Positions 17,526 to 28,206 of a stretch of 64,000 nt of DNA are shown here, piece after piece. The position numbers and the translations under genes were made by a program. The stretch comes from Ovis canadensis (lineage: Eukaryota > Chordata > Mammalia > Artiodactyla > Bovidae), in contig NC_091254.1 in NCBI RefSeq assembly GCF_042477335.2, positions 100,031,001 through 100,095,000 on the forward strand, in the 5' to 3' direction. Below the pieces are notes generated by a model, which was not told the origin of the DNA, did no database searches, and saw nothing but the letters and a program-made list of their open reading frames with translations. Numbering within the stretch: the stretch's first letter is position 1; the number at the start of each line of letters is the position of its first letter.

Positions 17526-18894
17526 GAATAGCGGTCGCCTTACAACGCTGTGCCAGCCTCTTTCATGGATGACGGGGATCGGTTCTGGGGTTGCTGCCCT
17601 CCCACCTCGGGCCTCCCTCCCGCTCCCCCATACTCACCCGGCTTTGTATCTTTCTTTAAAAAGCCCTCAAAAAACCTTCTAAAATAAAGTGTAGTGTTTG
17701 TGAAGTGTCCAGGTATGTAATAATTTTCCTGAAGAGGCTACTGTTCCCTTTAATACAATTTTATGTTCTCTCAACGAGTCTCATGAGCACAGGCCTGTTG
17801 CAATTCTTCAGTGACTGATTCTGACGAGCATCTCATTTGTCTATAGGCATAAAGTAGATACTGATTTTTTTTTCTCTCAGTAAAGGAATTACAGGATAAA
17901 CTATGAATTTCTCCTTTTCTGCTGCCTGATACTCAGGCAAAGCTACTTAAAATAGAGGCTACACACGCCGGGCTCCATGTGGCAAAAGTGCTTCAAAATA
18001 CTCCTCACGCTGAACTTCATGACCAAAGAAAGTAAATTTATAAACTTTAAAACAGGTGATTAACTTGGACTAAGTTACAACCTCTTAGAACTTAGAGTGG
18101 AATTTTAAAAGCACAGCAAGCGCGATGGCTTCAGATGGAACCAAGGCTGTAGGGTTTCCAGGCAGCTCCCACCTCCCCTGCCTGCAGCCCTGCAGCCTTC
18201 TGGCGGGATCACCACCCTGCAGGGGGCCCCTGGTCAGCCAGGGCAGGTGGCGTCCAGCCGAGGCAGGAACACTGCTGGGCGTCTGAGCTGACCCGCGTGG
18301 CACAGAGGGCTGTCCGGCGGAGCCCTGCAGAGCCCTGAGCCAAAGGATCATACGCGATAAAAATGATGGCTGCTCAAAACCCTGAGTTTGAGGTCCTCTC
18401 TGACATGGCGACAGAAATAAGCAGATTTTATAGTCCTCAAATAAACCAAAACCTCAAACCGGAAATACAAGCTAGAGAGTTTCTGTACATGCCACATACG
18501 GTAGTGCACAAGTAACGTTTCGGCAAAGTCATACGTCTCTGAAAGAAGAAGAAAAATATAACCCAACACACATCAGAGTCAGTTTAAGTGAGCTAACATT
18601 AAATCCCCAGCCAGGATGAGACTAATGTCACCTGCCCACGTCTCTAACCCATTAGATGATTACACATCACTAGGAGAGAACGCAGAGCATCTGAAGATTA
18701 CTCCACATTTAAAATTGCATTTTTGGCTCCATACGTCAGGAGTGACTGCAGGCTGAGGGGCTGGAGCGCGTGGGACTGTCCCAGCGGCGAGGGGCGCCCT
18801 CAGTGGGGACCCCAGAGGAGGGGCCCGCCTGGAGGCCTGCTGGCCACGCCCGTGCGGCCTCTCGAGCTGACCGGCGTCTGGCAGGCATACTCGC

Positions 18895-19011
18895 CTAGCC
18901 CCTTCTGCCCCGGGCTCCTAGCGAGGGTGAAGGTGAACTGGTAAAGGGCCCTGGGCTTCACCGCGTCCTTCAGCTCCTGCTCCAGAACGGAGCCTCACGT
19001 GGGCGTCGCAG
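18895..19011 (-). pseudogene. DCUN1D2: DCUN1D2 exon 4 (frameshift, splice damage)
   Basis: The 3' two-thirds still reads [20 protein letters not shown] and then PGQKGL. Upstream only CDA of the expected CDSMEKLKA... remains and 14 nt are missing overall, so the two parts are out of frame. The bases before the exon are CCGCCG, with no AG. The donor is GCGAGT. Confidence 0.8.
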
Positions 19012-19205
19012 CGGCGGACAGGGCTCCAGCCTCCCCGCGCTCCGGTGCGGCCTGAGGCGCGGGCCTAAGGGCGGAGCTAAGGTCCCTGCTCTGGCTACAA
19101 GGGCTAGAGAGGGCTGGCCCTGTCTGTGGTGATAACCCCACGCTCTGTGAAGAAACCAAACCCACCGATTCATATGCCGCATGGCCTGCATCTTAGCAGA
19201 GAGGC

Positions 19206-19430
19206 CCCTGGGCTTCCCAGGGGGCGCAGTGGTTAAAGAACCCGCCTGCCAGCACAGGAGATACAGGAGGCGCAAGTTCGATCCCTGGGTTGGGAAGATC
19301 CCCTGGAGGAGGAAACGGCAGCGCACTCCAGCACTCTTGCCTGGAGAAGCTCATGGACAGAGGAGCCTGGCAGGCTATAGCCCATGGGGTCGCAAAGAGT
19401 CGGACACAGCTAAAGCGACTTAGCACGCAC
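19206..19430 (+). mobile_element. BOV-A2/Bov-tA SINE
   Basis: Starts GGCTTCCCAGGGGGCGCAGT and has CGATCCCTGGGTTGGGAAGA, CCTGGAGGAGGAAACGGCAG and the tail GAGTCGGACACAGCTAAAGC. It lies just upstream of damaged exon 4 of DCUN1D2. Confidence 0.9.
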
Positions 19431-20781
19431 AGAGATGTCATTAAAAGCAAAGGAAAAAACCCCACAGAAGCTGCAAGGCTCTCCTTGCCTGTGTGGGCTG
19501 GAATACAGCCAGGGATAAGCCCGGCAGCCGGGGTCCCGCAGAGACCTGCACCCAGGCATGATGGAGACGAGGTGGGAAGACCTGGGCCCTCGCTGAGGGC
19601 AGAGCTGAGCCGACCTGCAGCCTGTACTGTCCAGGAGGAGACAGGCCTGCAGACTCAGGCCAGTGTCCAGGGAATGCTTCATTACAGCGTGCTGGACTTA
19701 AAACAGCCAACACAGGAAAACAGCTCTATCGCTTTAAAGCTGGATTTTCCTCCAAAAAGTCAACAACCTTAGGAATATTTAAAAGCCCTCACTAAAGCAG
19801 GCTTTAGAACAGCGAAACATAAAATCGGTGGCCTATTTTGACTGCGTGGCAAGGAGGCGGCTGAGAGCCGCACGTCACTGACCCGCGTGCCCCGGAGTGG
19901 CAGTCCCCGAGCCGCGTGGAGCTCGGGGTCTGGCGGGTGAGCGGGGGCCCAGCCCCTCCCACCACCGCCCACCTCCTCCAGGCCGTCACCCCTGCCCTCT
20001 CCGCGCCCCGTCGCGGCACCTGCGCTCCTTGGCGGACCAGTTACCCCTGCGTCGCAGCTGACGGATGGGAACCCCCGAGCTCCACCCTGCGTCTGGGTTT
20101 CTGTGCCAGCGCTGTGTGTGTGAGGCTCACCCGTGTGACACGGGGGCTCTGGTGGCTCACCTCCGCCGTCTCACAGCACGCCGCTGCGGTCACGCTGAGC
20201 AACCCCGCTGTGCTACAGGCCAGCATTTCGGCCGCCTCTGGTTTTCTGGTCTCGAAGAATGTTGAAGGTTCCCGTATGTGTATCCTGGCGCTCAGTGGCT
20301 GTGTGAGGCAGACACCCACGATTCCACGATTCTCGTCAAGCCCTCCTCCGGGTGACTGCCCCCCGGCGACGCTCGGCAGCTGTCCTAGAAAGGGCCTGGG
20401 AGGGCCTAGTTTGGTGAGCCCCTAATCTGCACCCCCACCCCCCGAGCGGGGCTGAGTGCCGCCCGCGTCCTCACCGGCCCCTCGGGAAGCACCCTCTGTG
20501 AAGGGTGCGGTCACGCCCCCGCCCGTTCTCCGCCAGGTCATCTTTCTCTCGTTTTGTGGGGGTGCTCGTGTCAGCAGAGCACCTCACGGCCCCCGCCCCT
20601 CCTTCCCCGCGGGGGGCCTCCTGGTGCCGCTTCTGCTCAGAAGTCCTGGTTTCGGGGCAGCACGGTTTACGCACCCGTCTCTCTGCGGTGGTTTCTGAGG
20701 ATGCAGGGCTGCAGGTATTCTCTGCCTGCGGCCTTCGCCCGGAGATCTGCAACTCACTGAACTGACGAACCTTCTCCCGCC

Positions 20782-20993
20782 AAAGTGTTAGTCGCTCGGT
20801 CGTGTCCAGCTCTTCGTGATCCCATTGCCTACAGCCCGCCAGGCTCCTCTGTCCATGGAACTCTCTAAGCAAGAACACTGGAGTGGGTGGGCACTTCCTT
20901 CTCCAGGAGATCTTCCCAACCAAGGAACTGAACCTGGGTCTCCTGCATTGCAGGCAGATTCTTTACCATCTGAGCCCCCAGGGAAGCCACGTT
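20782..20993 (-). mobile_element. BOV-A2/Bov-tA SINE
   Basis: On the plus strand it reads as the reverse complement: GTTAGTCGCTCGGTCGTGTC, then GAACCTGGGTCTCCTGCATT and GAGCCCCCAGGGAAGCC. Confidence 0.88.
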
Positions 20994-21199
20994 TTCCCAA
21001 AGGACTAGCCAGTTCCCTCAGGACCCTTTCATGAAAAGCCACTCCTCCGCATCTCTGCTATAAATCGAGCGTTCTGGAAACACAGCTTTGTCTCCTGGCT
21101 CTCTCCCTGCCCACTCCATGCACTGCTGATTACTGCAAGTACCGCGTTACACTCTGATAAAATAGCCACCCCTCCCTTCTCTGTTACCACAATCAGTTA

Positions 21200-23510
21200 C
21201 ATTAGTTGAGTTTGTAACGTTAAACAGATCTTGCATTCCTGGACTACAACAAACTGTCATCACAATTTATCCTGATTTTTGGTTGACTTGTTTTGGAGGG
21301 TTGATTTGTTTTGCTGAAAATCTGGTTAGGATTTTTTGCATCTTCTGTTCATCATATGTGTCTTTTGATTCTCATGACTGAGAGAGACTTATAGTTTTCC
21401 CTTTTCAACGTGTCCTTTCTAGGTTTTACTACTGAGGCTATGCTGGCCTCAAAACATGCTAGGAGTGTTTTTTTCCCGTACACTTCTCTGGTGTGAAACT
21501 GGTTTTATTCTCTTTATTAAAAGCTGGGTAAGATGTGCCAGTGAGCCAATCATGGCCACGAGCTTTCTCCTTGAAAAGATTTTAAATTATGGGTTCTGAT
21601 TCTTTAAGATTTACGGAACTATGTCTTCACATGCCCATTTCAGTAAGTTGTCATTTTTTAAAGAACTGCTGTATTTTTCAAATTTATAAAGTTGTTCATA
21701 ATACAGTCTCATTTTACCTGTAAGGTCTGAGTTTCATCTCCTGTTCTTTTCTCGACTTGCTGAGATGGATGCTGTCCTTACTGAGTTCCAACTTTCTAAA
21801 ATATGGGTCTAAGAAGCTGACTCCCACGTTCTCACAGTTTCATCACTCAAAATACTTTCTAACTTCTGTCGTAACTTCTTTCTCAACCCAAGGGTTATTC
21901 AGAGGTACAGTATCCACACAGACTTCAACCTAGCTAGCTATCTTTTTGTTATATTCTTTTCTTGGTTGTATTGTGCTCAGAAAACACATTGTATCACTTC
22001 AACTCTGGGACATTGTTGCATCTTAAACTTACCTTATGGCCCAGCTTATGCCAATATTCATAAGTGTTCTTTTGGAAAAGAATATGTATTCCTCCACATC
22101 AAGGGCAATGTTCTATTTCCTTTTCTGAATTTTCTATTTACCACTGATTTTTCATCCACTTAGTCCACCAGTTGGTAAGATGTGTGTGAGAAGACGGGAA
22201 GATGTATTCCCCGCTGCGCTGGTAGATCTCTATCATTTTCTTTAGAGGTTTCATTTCTGCTTTAAGTAAACTACAGTCCTGGTAAAATGAACCTTTTGTC
22301 ATCAGGAGGTGGTCTTCAGACCCCTCCTGCCTCCACTCTCCCCTTTCCCTTGCTCTTTAATGCACTCACACACGACTTTCCCTCCTCGCTCTCATTCATC
22401 TGCATACTGGTTGGTTTCTCTGTGCCAGAATGTCTCTAGTCGAGACATCACATGAGGTCTTCAGGGAATGTGATCCCAGGTGCTAATACCATCCTGCTCT
22501 GCCTGCCTTGGGCTGGAGCTGGGGAGCCGGGAACTCACAGGATGTGTATCCACAGGACTCCAGGGCCTTAGATGGCAGAAGCAGAGAGCCAGGGAGACAA
22601 CGCGCCCCCCGGCCACTGCAGGACCAGCCTGCAGAGGGAGGCTGGGGCTGACTGGCGCTCCACTCCCAATGTCCCCGCCCCTACCAGCAGCTCAGGTGGT
22701 CTGAGGACACCAGCCCACCACCTTCCCAGGCTGCTGGCCTCCTGAGTAAAGCACCTTTCCTTTTTCCACCAAAAAAAGAAAAGGTCTTTCCTTGTCTGCA
22801 GAACTGCTTTCTGCTTTAAAGCTTGCTTTAACACACTAACAGCCGCCGCAGCCTACGTCTGGCTCACGTTCGCCCGCTGCTTTGGACTCTGTGCCTCAGA
22901 CTGTTCTGTGCCCTTACGCCTCAGGTGTGTCTACTGTGAACAGTACACGCAGTAGCTCAGTTTAAAAGCCCACCTAGCGTTTAGTGCACTCGCGTTTAAC
23001 GTAATTACGTGAATGCCAACACTTTCAGGCTTAAATCCTCCATTTTATCGTGGGCTTGCTGTCTGTCCCGCTGAAAGCTGGTTTTCCTTTTGTCCTTTTT
23101 TTCTTGGATTCTTTCAGATTGAATTTGATGTTTTATAGTGATTATAACATATACAAAGAGAGAACAAATTTTTTTCCAACTGTTTCACCTTTTTCACTTT
23201 CCCAACAGCATCTTTTGATGCTGGTTTTAACTTTGATCAAGTCCAACTTACCACTTTTTTCATGTATGGTTAGTACTTTTTCTGTGTTTTCTGAAAAAGC
23301 TTAACCAGAGGTTACAGTTTCTTAGTCTGTCTGAAACTTTGGTTTCGGTGTCTTGCACAGGTCTACAATCCGCCGCGGCTGATTTTCAGGTATGGTTTGA
23401 AGGAGGGACTGAGGGTTAGCTTTTTCATGTTTGCCCAAGTGTGTCAGCATCATTTGTTGAAAAGACTCTTCTTGCCCCCCACCGAAATAACGAACACTAA
23501 CAATCCTGCA
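21200..23510 (-). mobile_element. Old L1 LINE fragment(s), antisense
   Basis: The plus strand shows phrases typical of reversed L1 ORF2, for example a stretch around 21,400-21,500 with TTTTACTACTGAGGCTATGC, the region at 21,950-22,100 and the TTTGTTGAAAAGACTCTTCT motif near 23,455. It is highly diverged, with no open RT frame. Confidence 0.6.
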
Positions 23511-23690
23511 GCAGATGAACAATGTGGGAAGACTTTACTAACTCATCAAGACTCACTCTAAAGCTACAGCAATCAAGAATACGTGGTGCTGGGTTAAAGA
23601 CAGATAAAAAGTCCCAGGCGTACAGCAGGGAAGACTCACACAAGACAATTTTTTTTCTTTGAAAAATGTCAAGGTGTTTCATAAAGTTTA
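23511..23690 (+). mobile_element. L1 fragment, sense orientation
   Basis: Contains TCTAAAGCTACAGCAATCAA and GTGGTGCTGGGTTAAAGACA, typical of sense L1 ORF2. It directly abuts antisense L1 sequence, suggesting an inverted or rearranged insertion. Confidence 0.55.
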
Positions 23691-24462
23691 TTCAGTTTGT
23701 CTCAGAATCCTCAAGCACCCAAAGATAAGGTGTAGAATTAACTACTAAAGGCAGGTATTCTAACCACAGTCAGCAGTCGGCAGCCAGGAAAAGTGTGAGG
23801 AGCTCACAACGGAGCGGACACAGAAGCCGGAGTATTTCCAGAGCTTAGCACTGTTTAGAGGAGAGGAAAACGGCAGCCACTCCAGTGTGCCCTCCTGGAG
23901 AATCCCAGGGACGGGGCAGCCTGCTAGGCTGCCATCTGCGGGGCGATTTTAACAGGTGGGGTAACTGTGGTCCAGCAGTAATAGAATGCTCTTTTAACGG
24001 GTCTTTCCGGTTCTAAGATCACTGGAACTTCTAGGCTTTCCCAGGTGCAAAGAATATGAACACATGTGCGGTTACAACACTTTTGTAAAGATACATGTTG
24101 TTCGGTTGGTTTTAAATTGGTTTTATCCAACTACCTGGAATGTGGTAAGATATTAGAAATAAAGTCTCATAGGACTTACCATCTTGACAGACTCCTCTTG
24201 TTTTACTGAAAACAAGCACCCTGTCTGCACAGCCTTAGAACATGTTTACTAAGGCTTTCGAGCTCCTTCGGGAGCTAAAAATAAGTGAGTCTAAGTTGTC
24301 AACACTGAGACCGCACTGTGTCAGCAAGTCAGCAGGTCGGCTTCCACACACTTCATGAGACAGTGCAGGAAGCTTAATGGTTAAAAGCCACTTACGTTGC
24401 ATGCTTTCATGTACTTCTCTGACTCACCTAATTACAAAGAAACATCTTAAGGTATTAACGAA

Positions 24463-25126
24463 GATCATGGCATCTGGTCCCATCACTTCATGGGAAATAG
24501 ACAGGGAATCAGTGGAAACAGTGTCAGACTTTATTTTGGGGGGCTCCAAAATCACTGCAGATGGTGATTGCAGCCATGAAATTAAAAGACGTTTACTCCT
24601 TGGAAGAAAAGTTATGACCAACCTAGATAGTATATTCAAAAGAAGAGACATTACTTTGCTGACTAAGGTCCGTCTAGTCAAGGCTATGGTTTTTCCTGTG
24701 GTCATGTATGGATGTGAGAGTTGGACTGTGAAGAAAGCTGAGTGCCGACGAATTGATGCTTTTGAACTGTGGTGTTGGAGAAGACTCTTGAGAGTCCCTT
24801 GGACTCTAAGGAGATCCAACCAGTCCATTCTAAAGGAGATCAGTCCTGGGTGTTCTTTGAAAGGAATGATGCTAAAGCTGAAACTCCAATACTTTGGCCA
24901 CCTCATGAGAAGAGTTGACTCATTGGAAAAGACTCTGATGCTGGGAGGGATTGGGGGCAGGAGGAGAAGGGGATGACCGAGGATGAGATGGCTGGATGGC
25001 ATCATGGACTTGATGGACGTAAGTCTGAGCGAACTCCGGGAGATGGTGATGGACAGGGAGGCCTGGTGTGCTGCGATTCATGGGGTCACAAAGAGTCGGA
25101 CACGACTGAGTGACTGAACTGAACTG
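24463..25126 (+). mobile_element. BovB LINE 3' insertion with 14-bp target-site duplication
   Basis: A 5'-truncated BovB 3' end of 664 bp with FILGGSKITADGDCSHEIKR and GCESWTVKKAECRRIDAFEL, ending CTGAACTGAACTG. It is flanked by the direct repeat AAGGTATTAACGAA at 24,449-24,462 and 25,127-25,140. It sits in DCUN1D2 intron 3, about 430 bp from exon 3. Confidence 0.95.
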
Positions 25127-25552
25127 AAGGTATTAACGAACCTTTTACTCCAACTCTAGGTAGAGCAGAGAAGTCAGACAAGCAAAAGACAGAAGGACAT
25201 TTTATTAATGCTTAACGCAGCAACACAACAAACTACACACTGAGTACACAGCATTATGAAATAAATGGCTGAAAACAGACAAGAACACCTGGATGTTTAT
25301 GATAACTCAAAACTGGAAGGAAAAAATTAAAAAGGAGAAAGTGTAACAAAAGGAACTAATCTGAATAAAAATACTGAACAAAACCTTAATTGGAATTCAA
25401 AAGAAAACTAAAGGTTTAATAGTAGAAATGCACAAGCAGTTTGTAAAATATACAAAGGACATAAATTGATACGACATTTACAGGTCGCTGAAAAATAACA
25501 TCGAAAATACTTTCCTTTCTGAAAAAGTTTAAACTGAGACCAGTTTACTTAC

Positions 25553-25721
25553 CCAAGTTCGGTCATGCCGTCTAAAAATTCCTTTTTGCTAAATTCACAT
25601 TGAGTTGCAGCCCTGAATTCCCATGCTATAACCAAAACTGTGATACTGGCAGGATCTAGGTTTAAATCATCACAAAACTGTTGAATTCCATCAATTCCAA
25701 TTTTATTTTCATCTTGTGAGT
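25553..25721 (-). pseudogene. DCUN1D2: DCUN1D2 exon 3 (intact)
   Basis: 169 nt with a consensus acceptor (TTTTAACTGTAG) and donor (GTAAGT). It encodes the start of the cullin-binding region: [16 protein letters not shown], then [12 protein letters not shown] and FLDGMTELG. It is nearly identical to known DCN1-like proteins 1/2 apart from a few substitutions such as Lys to Glu in the AWKFR segment. It is by far the best-preserved exon of the locus. Confidence 0.9.
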
Positions 25722-27990
25722 CTACAGTTAAAATTAACGGAAAAATAAGTTAAAAACTTGGATATTTTGAAAAGTATTACTAAAATGGGTGGAAAGAATG
25801 TATTTTTAAAATATCTATCAACGCACTGCAGTTTTAAAGTACATATGAAAGAAATAGTAACAGATGATGATTTATCCAGAAAATACTCCTATTTTTAAAA
25901 TCTAGGTTTCTGGGTTTTCAGGGGGAAAAAAAAAATCGCTGAAACTTCTCTGAAAATGTCATCATGAATAAAAATTTTGATTTCCCTAGAGTAAAATAAA
26001 AATTCAAGTTTACAGAATTTTAGCTTGCCCAAAGGCAAACTGCCGTGGAAACCGCTGCATGGTGAAGCACTCCCAGGAGCTCAAGGATTTATCACCACCT
26101 TTCACGGCAAAAGAAAGATCACGCATTTTCCAAAAGCGATTGCATTGTTAGAGTGCTGACACCACTGCACAGCACTACTCAGTCTATACACCCACATTTC
26201 ACAGCTGAGAAATTCTGGCTTACCCCTCCCCTAATTTCTAGTTTAGAAATAAAACTAAGGAAGTTAGCAATTTTCCATGGGAAAATCAAACAGTGACGCC
26301 CACTAACGCATCCGCAAGAGCACCCCGGTGAGGCCCTGCGAGCTTGCCTGTCTCCGGACCCGCCTGGCGGTGACGTGCCACCTGCTGCTGCGGGAGGCGC
26401 CGGAGCAGGCCGTAGCACTTCACTCGGAGCAAGGTCAAGTGCAGCAGACTCTTCCCCACACAAGGCCAGACTCCTCAGTGCTCAGCACCGCATCTAAGGT
26501 AGGTCGCCACCTGAGGAGACCGCGGGCCCCGCTGCTCCAGCAGTCACCAAGGCCCTCCAAGTCTGGCTCACAGGTCGTGCGAGCGGGCTCACAGCACAGA
26601 GGGGCTCCCCACATCCCGATGCAAGCGCGTGCTCCTAGCGCGGCACACGGTCAGGAGGGCAGGCAACTGGGTCTACCGTGCCCTCACCCACCAGCTGTCC
26701 TGACAAACTCCACGTGCATCACCTCTGATGTGTTACAGTAGCTTGGAAGCACGTGTTCACGTGTACACATTCTGTAAGGACAGATGTTTGTCATCAGTGT
26801 CTAACTATATATTTTCAGGGCCCAAATCTTGAACTAAAGAATAAAGATAACTTTCATGCAGAAATATTTTTGAAAGGCAGCTGCACATATCTGAATAACT
26901 TAAAAAATCTGCTGGGCATAGAACTTACGAAATTAGCTCAGTAATTAACTTAGCCAAAACATCTGAAGCACACCGAAAGCACACACCGTGTGCTTTCTCC
27001 TTTTTGGAGAACTGCAAATACAAACCTGTTTTTTTAACCACAGAAAGTTTCTGAACTAAGAGTAAAAAAAAAAAAGGAATGCCATTTTCAGTTGATTTTT
27101 TAAATCTAAATAGATTAAAATTATACACAGTATATTTTCAAAAGTAAAAAATGAAAACAATAAACAAGAAGTCAAAGTCTAGGAAGTTCATGTCAGTATC
27201 TGTTTAGATGAGGATTCTCACCTTCTGCACTCTATTTCTTTGAGTTTTGGAAACATTAAGAGTAACCTCAGAAGCTGCTAGAAAGAAAAAATAAGTCAGC
27301 TCTTGAGCCTCTGCCGCCTTCCCACTCAGCAGACCTGACGCCTGATGTGGAGCTCGGAGCCCGTGGAGCTGTCTGGATCTGCAGACTCGCCGTGCAGACT
27401 TGTTTGGCGGCATGACTGTGTTTTGATAGGGAAAGCGCCATTCTAAGTGCCGATTTCAATAAAAATAACCAGTCTCCAACTGACAACACAAGGTCTCTCT
27501 GCCAAGAGCTCTTCCAGAAGCTTCTGCCACTGTCACTGTGGCAGGACTCTGGCACCACCAACCGTGGCGGGCAGGGTGACCTGTACCTCCTGTCAGAACT
27601 ACTCGGACGATGTGGAATAGTTCTCAAGCAGCCTTCTCACCAGGTACTCCTGCCCAGTGGAAGTGCTGGGGAAAAGTACTCTCGTAGCAGGCGTAGCCCC
27701 CTAGCCTGGACACCAAGCCTCCCACCAGTGACTCCCCACAGCTGACCCAGGCCGCGTACAGGAGGGCTTGCTGCCCATCAGCCTTTACTCTGTGTGCCTT
27801 GTTCCACCCCAGCCTTGAGCCATCAGCAGCCACGTTCCGATTAAACCAACTAAACCGTGTAGCTGACCGTCAGCAAGGGAGGGGACTGTGCTCCTAGTGC
27901 GGCACGCGGCCAGAGGCCTTGGGACACGGCATGGGAAGCTCCCAACCGCCACCCCTGCGCCCTGGCCGTGCGGCGCCTTGGCGCCCTCGC
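25722..27990. other. DCUN1D2 intron 2
   Basis: Intron between exons 2 and 3. Mostly AT-rich, with a GC-richer stretch at 26,300-26,700 and another toward 27,300-27,990. No confident repeat or gene was recognised. Confidence 0.5.
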
Positions 27991-28206
27991 CTTTGTTCCT
28001 GTTATACAGCCGCTCCAGTTTCTTCCTGTCCACGGAGGGCCTCATGGCTCCCCGGTGAGCCCGCTCGGGCACTGGGAGCAGCTGTCCGTGGCCAGGCCTG
28101 GCGGCTACCTGCTCTGCTCTAAGCAGCGGGCGGCACTTCTCTTGCCAGCCTGGGTAAATGCCATGAGCTGGCGGACCTTGTCCTTCTGAGATGATTTAAG
28201 CTTATG
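27991..28206 (-). pseudogene. DCUN1D2: DCUN1D2 exon 2 (nonsense and frameshift)
   Basis: A good polypyrimidine tract and AG precede CAT at 28,206. The frame reads [20 protein letters not shown] and then meets TAG at 28,107-28,105, where the family has Trp. The following residues still align by position (ATDS, Q, P). A one-base deletion just before ATGAGG (about 28,042-28,046) shifts the frame, after which the expected VDRKKLERLYNRNK appears. The donor is GCGAGG, not GT. Confidence 0.85.

Larger units (their letters stand above)
11754..28206 (-). pseudogene. DCUN1D2: DCUN1D2 locus, apparently a unitary pseudogene
   Basis: Exons 2-7 of a DCN1-like gene lie in the right order and phase across about 16 kb. 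The normal product binds cullins and UBE2M and promotes neddylation (established knowledge). Here exon 2 has TAG in place of the family Trp codon (28,105-28,107) and is 216 nt instead of the expected 217, a 1-nt deletion. Exon 4 (117 nt, 131 expected) has a frameshifting net 14-nt loss and no acceptor AG. The donors of exons 2 and 4 read GC. Exon 5 lacks two codons and exon 6 lacks one. The Asp of the cullin-binding DAD patch is Gly. The usual stop in exon 7 is read through to a later TGA. Exon 1 was not found. Retained introns rule out a processed copy. Exon 3 is intact, so a short transcript remains possible. Confidence 0.8.

Noticed and set aside
27991..28206. Processed retrocopy of DCUN1D1/2 as an alternative reading of exon 2
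   Set aside because: The exon is preceded by a proper polypyrimidine tract and AG, and exons 3-7 follow separately over 16 kb in the correct order and phase, so introns are retained.
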